Source: Algorimicrobium algoritergicola (GTDB lineage: Bacteria > Bacteroidota > Bacteroidia > Flavobacteriales > Flavobacteriaceae). From it: a stretch of DNA of 64,000 bases. The notes under the pieces are model-generated. The model saw only the letters and a list, made by a program, of their open reading frames with translations. It did no database searches and was not told the DNA's origin. A program made the position numbers and the translations under genes. The stretch spans positions 806,001-870,000 of the forward strand of contig NZ_VSKL01000001.1 of the NCBI RefSeq assembly GCF_008086165.1, given 5' to 3'. Of this stretch, positions 16,836-23,849 are shown in pieces (positions within the stretch are counted from its first letter, which is position 1; every line of letters starts with the position of its first letter).

Positions 16836-17717
16836 TTAATTTGGTCTTAATTTAATTAAATCACTTTCTGATAAAAACTGTCTGACTAAAGAATAAAGAT
16901 TTTGATTTGTGTTACTGGTGTCTTTTATTTTCATATCTATTTTATAATCCATGTAAGGTTCAGTAGGCACAAAATCTATTATACTGTCTTTAGAACTTAA
17001 ACTCCATTCAGTAGATTTTAGTAAAAATATAATATCACAATCTTGAGCTTCCAAGGCATTTCCATTCGTGGTATTAAAATTTACAATAGAATTTGATGTT
17101 TTAGAAGCTCTTTGCCATGTAACTTTAATCATATCATTTTCATACTGATTTATTGTTTCATCTGGAAAAAATAAACCGATAGATAAAAGTGTCATTAATA
17201 CAAAATTCCATGCGGCATGAAATATAATTGATTTCAATAAATTGAAGTTAATACAAATCCAAATAGAGAAGAAACCAAAAGCAAACCTGTAAAGAAAACC
17301 TTGAAGAGATGATATGGTAAAAAGTTGATCTAGGTCTAAATGAAAAAGAGAAAACAATAATGCATTTCCAACATACAAACTAATTACTAGTGTGTTTGGT
17401 CTTTTATAAAAACTTACTATTAATAATGCTATATATATCATCATTAATGTTTTGAGTAGTAAACTTTCAGAAATTAGTAGAAAAACAAATAAACCAATAA
17501 TAGAAATTATTCTGATACTTTTAGATTTATTAAACCCTCCTCTAAAACTTAATTCTTCTGTAATAGGTGCAACAAATATGGCAATACACAAAAACAAAAA
17601 GTATGGAACTTTAAAGTATTCACTTCCAGTAAAGTAGTCATGAGATGAAGGGGACACTAATAGATATAAGGAGGTCATTAACCCTAGAGCAAGAATAACA
17701 ACACCTAGGGTTAACAA
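16836..17717 (-). CDS. CPBP family intramembrane glutamic protease
   Basis: The 293-residue protein has about seven membrane helices and the CPBP (Abi, Rce1-like) motifs: EE-x3-R in ITEELSFRGG, then FSLFHLD and the third motif FHAAWNF. It extends about 90 residues past the last helix with a hydrophilic tail, longer than usual. No ATG exists in frame: the start shown is TTG at 17717, and a CTG at 17753 would add 12 residues (LNKLILKYKYNW) and sit closer to the upstream gene. It follows the cysteine-rich lipoprotein gene on the same strand. CPBP proteins often process, or protect against, peptide bacteriocins; that role here is inferred. Confidence 0.83.
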   Translation of the reverse strand: MLTLGVVILALGLMTSLYLLVSPSSHDYFTGSEYFKVPYFLFLCIAIFVAPITEELSFRGGFNKSKSIRIISIIGLFVFLLISESLLLKTLMMIYIALLIVSFYKRPNTLVISLYVGNALLFSLFHLDLDQLFTISSLQGFLYRFAFGFFSIWICINFNLLKSIIFHAAWNFVLMTLLSIGLFFPDETINQYENDMIKVTWQRASKTSNSIVNFNTTNGNALEAQDCDIIFLLKSTEWSLSSKDSIIDFVPTEPYMDYKIDMKIKDTSNTNQNLYSLVRQFLSESDLIKLRPN

Positions 17718-17764
17718 CCAGTTATATTTATATTTTAATATTAACTTATTCAGAAAATAAAATT

Positions 17765-18445
17765 TTAATTTTTAACACAGGTTAAGGAACAATCATCTCC
17801 GCCCCACCATGAAGAAGATGCCTGCATATTTGTCGGAGTTCCACCCGATGCCAAACATGCTTGCATTTGAGCGAGACAAACTTGGGTCATATCCATTGTT
17901 GGTCCAGAAGTAACTATATCAACAACAACTGCTACAACTTCAACTAAAACTGTAACACAAGGCCAACAAAATTTAGCATTTCCTTGCAAATTTGTGAAAC
18001 CCATATCTGACTCAAAAAACATATCATCTACTGTAACTCCAAGATTCGTTTTGAAACTGAATTTAAGGAGACTATCATTAACAACTTCAATGTTGTAAAA
18101 CTTTATAGTTTCATTCGAGTTTTGGCTATTTTTAATTGTGTACGATTCATTCGTGTTATTGATTTCCAATTCAGCACTCGTATGATTATTAGCAATATCG
18201 TATTGTAAAACTCCTTGACTGAAACGTGAAATTTTGTTATCAATACTATTAATACGATATTCTACTCCGTCATTTGTATATATAGAATTATTACTACCTT
18301 TATATAGGTTGTTGATTTCTGTAGGATTACTTATTGAATTATTAGAGGAATTTTCTGTAATTGGATTGTTATCACTTGAACAACTAATCAGGATTAAAGA
18401 CATAAGAGCAATAGTAAAAGCGAATTTAATTTTTATTAATTTCAT
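17765..18445 (-). CDS. Lipoprotein with a six-cysteine hydrophobic C-terminal domain
   Basis: A 226-residue protein with a lipobox at Cys22 (LILISC), a Ser/Asn-rich linker and a beta-rich middle. The last 67 residues differ sharply. They hold six cysteines as CxxC (160,163), Cx6C (190,197) and Cx3C (219,223), a very hydrophobic run (VTVLVEVVAVVVDIV) and a Gly-Gly pair. This looks like a disulfide-bonded small domain, possibly released by proteolysis. The CPBP protease gene follows on the same strand. I do not recognise a named family. Bacteriocin-like precursor is a hypothesis only. Confidence 0.75.
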   Translation of the reverse strand: MKLIKIKFAFTIALMSLILISCSSDNNPITENSSNNSISNPTEINNLYKGSNNSIYTNDGVEYRINSIDNKISRFSQGVLQYDIANNHTSAELEINNTNESYTIKNSQNSNETIKFYNIEVVNDSLLKFSFKTNLGVTVDDMFFESDMGFTNLQGNAKFCWPCVTVLVEVVAVVVDIVTSGPTMDMTQVCLAQMQACLASGGTPTNMQASSSWWGGDDCSLTCVKN

Positions 18446-18481
18446 TTGTTTTTGATTTTAGGTTAAATATTAGACTTGGGT

Positions 18482-18533
18482 TTTTTGTTATAACAAAAAC
18501 AAATAAAACAAATAAAACAAATAAAACAAAATG
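18482..18533. repeat. 18-bp perfect palindrome and 9-bp tandem repeat upstream of the lipoprotein gene
   Basis: Bases 18482-18499 form a perfect palindrome centred on TTATAA. Directly after it AAATAAAAC is repeated three times (18501-18527) with a partial fourth. Both lie 37-90 bases before the lipoprotein start on its promoter side. The palindrome could be an operator; the tandem repeat could vary in copy number and alter promoter spacing. No exact TAnnTTTG box was found. Confidence 0.6.
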
Positions 18534-18647
18534 GGAAGTATGTAGTTAAACGAAATTAACATTTCATAATTATTTGTGTTTTATTTTGAAAGCAAAAAAC
18601 ATATGATACAAGTTTTAACTCAGATTAATAGTCATAATATCAACTGT

Positions 18648-18705
18648 TCCTGATAAAATTTATCCAGGACAAGTATTACGTATACCAGCAGTAGATAAAG
18701 CTTAA
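18648..18705 (+). pseudogene. Broken 3' end of a second LysM gene
   Basis: The fragment encodes PDKIYPGQVLRIPAVDKA and a stop, the last 18 codons of a YgaU-like LysM domain. The first 36 bases equal 16712-16747 exactly, after which it diverges (AVDKA against ALD). No upstream coding sequence remains. It marks the right edge of the CPBP/lipoprotein cassette. The rest of the 18446-18979 gap holds the palindrome/tandem repeat, this fragment, the palindromic element at 18725-18861 and a short GGCATTC/GAATGCC hairpin near 18910; no gene was seen. Confidence 0.85.
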
Positions 18706-18724
18706 AAAATAGTAGGTATAGAAT

Positions 18725-18861
18725 AAAAGAGGCTGTCTGAAAAGTAATTACCCATTGTCAAACTGAGCGCAGTCGAAGTTTAGTGTTTTGAAAATCAGAA
18801 CATTTCCACTTCGCTCAATATGACATTTAGAGAGGAATTTTACTTTTCAGACCGCCTCTTT
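18725..18861. repeat. Repetitive extragenic palindromic element, also a bidirectional terminator
   Basis: The outer arms AAAAGAGGC-x2-TCTGAAAAGTAA (from 18725) and their inverse (to 18861) pair with one 2-base mismatch. Inner arms carry TGTCAAACTGAGCG-AGTCGAAGT and the inverse ACTTCGCTCAATATGACA. Sequences with CTGAGCGCAGTCGAAG arms are recurrent intergenic repeats in flavobacterial genomes, from memory. T-runs on both sides would let it end transcripts from either flank. Confidence 0.7.
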
Positions 18862-18979
18862 TTTGTTTTAAAGCAACCTAAAACCTTCTAAAAACAGGCA
18901 CCATTAAATTGGCATTCCCAGTGAATGCCGTGAAGCGCGGAATCGCTATCCATTCCTCAAAAGCATTTGTTTAAAAGTC

Positions 18980-19975
18980 CTAATTATAAATCAATTTCAT
19001 AATAGCATTCGCAACATGCGGTCTGTAATGCGATGTATCATAATAATTATAAGCCGGTTCCGTAAAATTATTTTTTCCTGAAAAATTATAAAGATGCGCG
19101 CTTCCAAAAACAGTTTCTAGTAATTCTACATGTTCCGTTTCCATGGGAATTTGATTGTAAATAGGTGATATAACAATTTTATATTGCGTGTTATGTTTAT
19201 CGAAAATAGCTTTAATGCGATTTAATTGCGCAATTTCTTCAACGCTTACAATGGATTTTGGCGTATTAAGATCCTTCCGATTATAAAACACGTGCTTCTC
19301 GTTGAGATTCTCGTAGAATGCTAATGAATCCTTCTGGATTTCTTCATCCCAGCCATACCAGATATCGCAGGTTTTTGTGTTTACCACATCTTTATATTCC
19401 GAATGATTAATATAAGCTCTCATATAATCACGATAGGTATTGGTGAGTGAAAAATCTGTATAAGCCATCAGAAACTGCGGGTTTAAAGATGCTTTTAAAA
19501 ACTTACCATAATAATCTAATTTTGAAGCTTTTGAAATCTGTGGATCGGGAACCGAAACATGACTAATACGAGGCGTTGTTAAATCTAAAATAGACCTATC
19601 AATAATTACAAGAGCATGTTTAATAGAGTCTCCAAGTTCATCAATATATTCAATCTTTTTTGAAATTCCCCAAAGCCCTTCGCCAAAGGCATCAAAGTGA
19701 AAAGGTTTTGCATCAGGATCTAAATAGGCTTTCCAGTTTTCACATTTAAAAGCGTGAGATCGGGAACTTCCGAATATAAAGGCGTTGTAATTTTCTACGT
19801 CTCTAAAATGTCTGTAGCTTTTAGCCGTAACCATTTCCCGATTAATTACGATTTTCTGTGTGACATAATAATCCTGAAAGCCTAAAACCTTAAAAAAGTC
19901 CATAGCAATAACAGCTACTAATACAATAATAGCTGGAATTAAAAAGAGTAAAGACGTTTTTAAAAACGATTTCAT
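18980..19975 (-). CDS. SGNH-like protein paired with an MBOAT acyltransferase
   Basis: The 331-residue protein has one N-terminal membrane anchor (about residues 8-28) and an extracytoplasmic domain. The GSSRS motif (about residue 70) is in the nucleophile position of SGNH hydrolases, and DTSH near the C-terminus supplies the Asp-His pair. Such proteins (AlgJ/AlgX/DltD-like) receive acyl groups from MBOAT partners and transfer them to polysaccharide or wall polymers. It lies 3 bases after the MBOAT gene. The acceptor is unknown because no polysaccharide synthase is adjacent. Confidence 0.75.
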   Translation of the reverse strand: MKSFLKTSLLFLIPAIIVLVAVIAMDFFKVLGFQDYYVTQKIVINREMVTAKSYRHFRDVENYNAFIFGSSRSHAFKCENWKAYLDPDAKPFHFDAFGEGLWGISKKIEYIDELGDSIKHALVIIDRSILDLTTPRISHVSVPDPQISKASKLDYYGKFLKASLNPQFLMAYTDFSLTNTYRDYMRAYINHSEYKDVVNTKTCDIWYGWDEEIQKDSLAFYENLNEKHVFYNRKDLNTPKSIVSVEEIAQLNRIKAIFDKHNTQYKIVISPIYNQIPMETEHVELLETVFGSAHLYNFSGKNNFTEPAYNYYDTSHYRPHVANAIMKLIYN

Positions 19976-19978
19976 AAT

Positions 19979-21427
19979 CTAAAATTGAAAATAAATAAAT
20001 TCTTGTTCGGCACCACCAAACCAAATAATGGCCATAATAATCAGGTAATAAAAAGCAAATCGGATTGGTCGTTTCCAAGTGGCTCCAAATTTAGCAATAG
20101 CATACTGCTGTTCGCGTCCTTTCCATTCCATAATCATAAATATAGCAATCATGATTAATAGGAGTAATGCCGTTCGTCTTTCTTCAAATTCTGGCAGGCT
20201 AAAAACGGATGCTGATAGAATTTCCGAAATATATTGAATAGCATGAGTCATATTTTCAGCTCTAAAAAAGATCCATGCAAAAACGGTAAGTGCAAAAGTT
20301 CCCAGTATTAATAAAACCTCTTTTAGGGTTGGTAATGGTTTGCCTTGAGCAACAACGGTTATATAATTTCTATTGGAATTTGTTAGTAATAGTGGTAAAA
20401 AATAAGCAGCATGCAAGGCTCCCCAAACTATAAATGTCCAGTTTGCGCCATGCCAAAAACCGCTAACAAGAAATATGATAAAGACATTCCTAACTTTTTT
20501 AAATGTACCAACGCGACTTCCACCAAGCGGAATATATAAATAGTCTCTAAACCACGTGGATAAAGAAATGTGCCAGCGTCTCCAAAATTCTGCAATGTTT
20601 CTGGAAAAATAAGGAAAGGCAAAATTTTGTTTTAAATCGAAACCAAATAGGCGTGAGGTTCCAATAGCAATATCTGAATAGCCTGAAAAATCACCATAAA
20701 TTTGAAAGGTGAAAAATAGAGCACCTAAAACTAATGTGCTTCCAGAGTAATCATCAGAATTATTGAAAATTAGATTGGCATAGGTTGCGCAATTATCTGC
20801 AATGACTATTTTTTTGAATAAACCCCAAAGAATTTGTCGTAAACCATCAACCGATTTGGAATAATTGAACTCCCGTTTATTTAAAAACTGCGGTAATAAA
20901 TTGGTAGCACGTTCAATAGGTCCAGCTACTAATTGCGGAAAAAAGCTAACAAAAGCAGCAAATGCGACGAAGTTGGTTGTGGGTTGTAATTTTCGTTTGT
21001 ATACATCAATACTATAACTTAATGTTTGAAAGGTATAGAAGCTGATTCCTACAGGTAAAATGATGTTTAAGGAGTTGGCTTGAATGTTGTTTCCGAAGAA
21101 TGAGAACGTGGCTACAAAATTGTCTAAAAAGAAATTATAATATTTAAAAAATCCTAAAAAGCCAATATTCACCAGAATACTCGTCCATAAAAGTAGAAGT
21201 CGTTTTGTTTGGTGTTTTTCCTTATTCAAAGCTAGTCCAACCCCAAAATCTACCAGTGTGCTGAATAGAATTAATGATAAAAAGCGCCAATCCCATAAGC
21301 CATAAAAAAAGTAGCTGGCAACAACAATCAGTGCGTTTTGAAGCTTTAAGTTTTTATGAGTAACAAACCAATACAACCCAAAAATGATGGGTAGAAAAAT
21401 GGCGAAATCAATGGAATTAAAAAGCAT
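19979..21427 (-). CDS. MBOAT family O-acyltransferase (AlgI/DltB-like)
   Basis: A 482-residue polytopic membrane protein with about 11-12 helices. It carries the MBOAT hallmark WRRWHISLSTWFRDYLYIPLGG-type segment (here FWRRWHISLSTWFRDYLYI) and the catalytic His in SGFWHGANWTFIVWG. These enzymes move acyl groups, usually acetyl, across the inner membrane onto exported polymers. It heads a two-gene operon with the SGNH-like protein. Confidence 0.93.
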   Translation of the reverse strand: MLFNSIDFAIFLPIIFGLYWFVTHKNLKLQNALIVVASYFFYGLWDWRFLSLILFSTLVDFGVGLALNKEKHQTKRLLLLWTSILVNIGFLGFFKYYNFFLDNFVATFSFFGNNIQANSLNIILPVGISFYTFQTLSYSIDVYKRKLQPTTNFVAFAAFVSFFPQLVAGPIERATNLLPQFLNKREFNYSKSVDGLRQILWGLFKKIVIADNCATYANLIFNNSDDYSGSTLVLGALFFTFQIYGDFSGYSDIAIGTSRLFGFDLKQNFAFPYFSRNIAEFWRRWHISLSTWFRDYLYIPLGGSRVGTFKKVRNVFIIFLVSGFWHGANWTFIVWGALHAAYFLPLLLTNSNRNYITVVAQGKPLPTLKEVLLILGTFALTVFAWIFFRAENMTHAIQYISEILSASVFSLPEFEERRTALLLLIMIAIFMIMEWKGREQQYAIAKFGATWKRPIRFAFYYLIIMAIIWFGGAEQEFIYFQF

Positions 21428-21523
21428 AGTATCTATCCTTTTTTTATGGGAAACTCTAAACTTGAATTTCCTGATTTCCTATTCATAATATGCAGCATGG
21501 TTTCCGTGTAAAATGGCAATTAA

Positions 21524-21554
21524 TAGTTTAAAGATAATCGGAATCTTTAAACTA
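21524..21554 (-). terminator. 12-bp hairpin after the last small membrane protein of the pigment locus
   Basis: TAGTTTAAAGAT (21524-21535) pairs perfectly with 21543-21554 around a 7-base loop. It lies 27 bases after the stop of the 21581 gene. The tail is A/T-rich but without a long T-run, so termination efficiency is uncertain. Confidence 0.55.
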
Positions 21555-21580
21555 AATAAAATTTGATAGGAATTTCACTT

Positions 21581-21991
21581 TTAGTTTGAAGTGATTGTTT
21601 CTTCTTTCGGTAAATTTATGCTGTTAATAAAAGCATCTAATTCAGCTTTCGAGTCGGCATGAACCAAACTCATGTTAATAGAAAGCTCCTTCTGATCCGT
21701 TTTTATGATATAATCTCCAAATACTTTCTTCACATGAATAATATCTTTCAGCAGAATTTTTTTTCCAAAAAGCGAATTATTTTTAATGAAGTTATCAGTT
21801 ATCGTTAAATATTGGTTTTTAAATTCCCAAAAGTATATACCCAAATAAATGACACCAAAAATAATGTAAAAGTAGTTTGACCAACGAAATTTACCTGCTT
21901 CCCAACTAGTAAAAATACCTAGTATAACCCAAATCGATCCGAAAAGCAAGTTGATGTAGAGTCTTTTATTCTTGTATTTAATAATTAACAT
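21581..21991 (-). CDS. Small membrane protein, PH-like type, second of a tandem pair
   Basis: The 136-residue protein has two membrane helices (about residues 12-28 and 38-54) followed by a beta-rich domain (YLTITDNFIKNNSLFGKKIL). It is a clear paralogue of the gene directly upstream: both share KKRLYI-L at the N-terminus, two helices separated by E-x2-K/E-FRW, an I-DN/T-IKNNLF/S core and a K-KELSI/TIK strand. The layout resembles bacterial PH-domain membrane proteins of unknown function. It ends the minus-strand gene run. Confidence 0.7.
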   Translation of the reverse strand: MLIIKYKNKRLYINLLFGSIWVILGIFTSWEAGKFRWSNYFYIIFGVIYLGIYFWEFKNQYLTITDNFIKNNSLFGKKILLKDIIHVKKVFGDYIIKTDQKELSINMSLVHADSKAELDAFINSINLPKEETITSN

Positions 21992-22014
21992 ATTTGGATT
22001 TACTGTGTAAATAT

Positions 22015-22434
22015 CTATAATTTTAGTTCGTAGTATTCGTTTCCCAACACTTCAAAATGGTCTAAAAAGAACTCCAATTCAATCAAAGAATTTTTATCAA
22101 TTAGATGCGATTTTATGGTCAATTCTTTCTGTTTGGTTTTTAGCATATAACCACCGACTAATTTTTCGATTTGAGAGATATCTTTTAGTAGTAACTTTTT
22201 AACGAAAAGGTTATTTTTTCTAATATACGTGTCGGTAATGTTTATATATTGATATGAAATATCCCAAATAAACTGTGCTAAATATAATGCTCCAGCAACA
22301 ATAAAACCTAAATTATACCACCGAAACTCCGTATTCTCCCATATAATAAAAGTACCTAAAGTCAACCAAAAAACACCCAAGATCAAATGGATATAAAGCC
22401 TTTTTTTAGTATAATTTATGGTTAAATTTTTCAT
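22015..22434 (-). CDS. Small membrane protein, PH-like type, first of a tandem pair
   Basis: A 139-residue paralogue of the 21581 product, with two membrane helices and a C-terminal beta-rich domain. A TTG at 22449 would add five residues, but the ATG at 22434 gives the better start (MKNLTINYTKKRLYIHL). It begins 15 bases after the PaaK-like gene's stop and is probably cotranscribed with the pigment operon. A role in flexirubin synthesis is not evident. Confidence 0.7.
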   Translation of the reverse strand: MKNLTINYTKKRLYIHLILGVFWLTLGTFIIWENTEFRWYNLGFIVAGALYLAQFIWDISYQYINITDTYIRKNNLFVKKLLLKDISQIEKLVGGYMLKTKQKELTIKSHLIDKNSLIELEFFLDHFEVLGNEYYELKL

Positions 22435-22449
22435 GAAGTCATACAACAA

Positions 22450-23745
22450 TTAGTCCTTTTTACGATTATCAATAACCATAACCGGTTTTCTGCTCATGGC
22501 TGGAAACTGTAATTTTTGAATGACTTTCTTATCGTGAAATTCAATTTTAGGCGCCACACGTAATTTAGCTCTAAAGTGATCTTTAATATTCAAGAGAAGT
22601 TTCTCCGTTGGTGTATCTGTTGCTATTTTAATGCAGATTTCATCCGTACCAATGCTGTTGTGCGAAATTTCAATAACATAGCTCTGAACGGCATTAAAAT
22701 CATTTAAAATATTATCCATAGCTGGTGGATATAAGGTGGTGCCTTTATACTTAATCATTTGCTTTTTACGTCCAACCACAGGACCTAATCGCATGGTTGT
22801 TCTGCCACAAGTACAAGCATCATGATGTGCTTGAACCATATCGCCCGTTTTAAAACGTAACAAGGGCATACCTTCAACGCCTAATGTGGAAATGGTTAAC
22901 TCGCCCACTTGTCCAGCAGACACCGGGTTTTCAGCATCATCTAATATTTCAGCAATAATTAATTCCGGATGATGATGTCCACCTTGTTGCGCTTCACATT
23001 CGTTAAACGCCGTATTCATTTCGGTGGAAGCGTATGTGGAATACAGCTGAATATCCCATTCATCTGTTATTTTTTTTGATAATGCATTATGTGAAAAATC
23101 TAAATTCCGCAAAGGTTCACCAATACAAATGGCACCTTTTACGCCCGATTTGTTGATGTCAATATCATGCTGTTTGGCATATTCAATCAATTTTAATAAA
23201 AAGGAAGGGACTGCAATTAAATAGGTTGGTTTAAATTTGATAATCGAATCCCATTGTAATTCTGGGATTCCTGCACCAACACGAATAATGCCAGCTCCTA
23301 ATTTTCTGGATCCTAAGAAGTAGGCCAATCCAGCCATAAAGCGTCTGTCCATAGTGGTCATGAGTTGCATAATGTCATTTTCCGTCACACCAGAACAGGC
23401 AAAAGATAAGGCTTCATTATAGGCTAAACGTTCTAAATCTTTTTCGGTTAAAGCAAAGGTTACAGGATCGCCTAAAGTTCCGGATGTGGTAACGTAATCA
23501 ATAATTTGATTTTTAGGAACACACAAAAACTCATCATTATACGCTTGCAACTGGTCTTTGGAAGTGGTTGGTATTTTTGTTAAATCTTCCAAGGTTTTTA
23601 TAGAAGAAATAGCAATGTTTTGCTTTTTAAAAACCTGCTGATAATAGCTTGAGTTATTTTGTAAATACCTCAAAAGTGTTTGAAGTTTTTCCTCTTGAAA
23701 TAATTTTATGGCTTCAGCTGATGCTTTTTCTATATCTGGAATCAT
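22450..23745 (-). CDS. PaaK-like AMP-forming acyl ligase of the flexirubin cluster
   Basis: The 431-residue adenylate-forming enzyme carries the phosphate-binding loop TTSGTLGDPVTFALT, the adenine/active-site motif STYASTEMNTAF and the hinge region with LRFKTGDMV. A Cys-rich spot (HHDACTCGR) is typical of phenylacetate-CoA ligase relatives. In flexirubin clusters such a ligase is expected to activate the aryl starter (p-coumarate from the ammonia-lyase) for loading on CoA or ACP. It lies at the distal end of the operon and may also have its own promoter at 23771-23778. Confidence 0.88.
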   Translation of the reverse strand: MIPDIEKASAEAIKLFQEEKLQTLLRYLQNNSSYYQQVFKKQNIAISSIKTLEDLTKIPTTSKDQLQAYNDEFLCVPKNQIIDYVTTSGTLGDPVTFALTEKDLERLAYNEALSFACSGVTENDIMQLMTTMDRRFMAGLAYFLGSRKLGAGIIRVGAGIPELQWDSIIKFKPTYLIAVPSFLLKLIEYAKQHDIDINKSGVKGAICIGEPLRNLDFSHNALSKKITDEWDIQLYSTYASTEMNTAFNECEAQQGGHHHPELIIAEILDDAENPVSAGQVGELTISTLGVEGMPLLRFKTGDMVQAHHDACTCGRTTMRLGPVVGRKKQMIKYKGTTLYPPAMDNILNDFNAVQSYVIEISHNSIGTDEICIKIATDTPTEKLLLNIKDHFRAKLRVAPKIEFHDKKVIQKLQFPAMSRKPVMVIDNRKKD

Positions 23746-23770
23746 AAGTCAATTTGCCTCTTTTAGTTCT

Positions 23771-23778
23771 CAAATGTA
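23771..23778 (-). promoter_or_regulatory. Possible internal promoter box before the PaaK-like ligase gene
   Basis: On the minus strand TACATTTG matches TAnnTTTG, 25 bases before the start codon, in the 104-base gap after the C45 gene. No TTG is found at 17-23 bases, so it is a weak candidate. Confidence 0.35.
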
Positions 23779-23849
23779 ATTAAAACGGGTAGTTTAATCT
23801 GTGTTTGCTTCAAGAATTTAATTAGAAATTTAAGCCTATTTCTAAAAGT

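Noticed and set aside
17765-18445. Naming the cysteine-rich lipoprotein a halocin C8-like bacteriocin
   Set aside because: Cysteine number and hydrophobicity suggest it, but the spacing does not match what I recall of that family; no homology search could be run.
18501-18533. Short tandem repeats as a CRISPR array
   Set aside because: The unit is 9 bases, A-rich, without spacers, and no cas gene is present.
16712-18705. Complete integrative element
   Set aside because: No integrase, transposase or recombinase gene lies between the repeats, so only a cassette or rearrangement is claimed.
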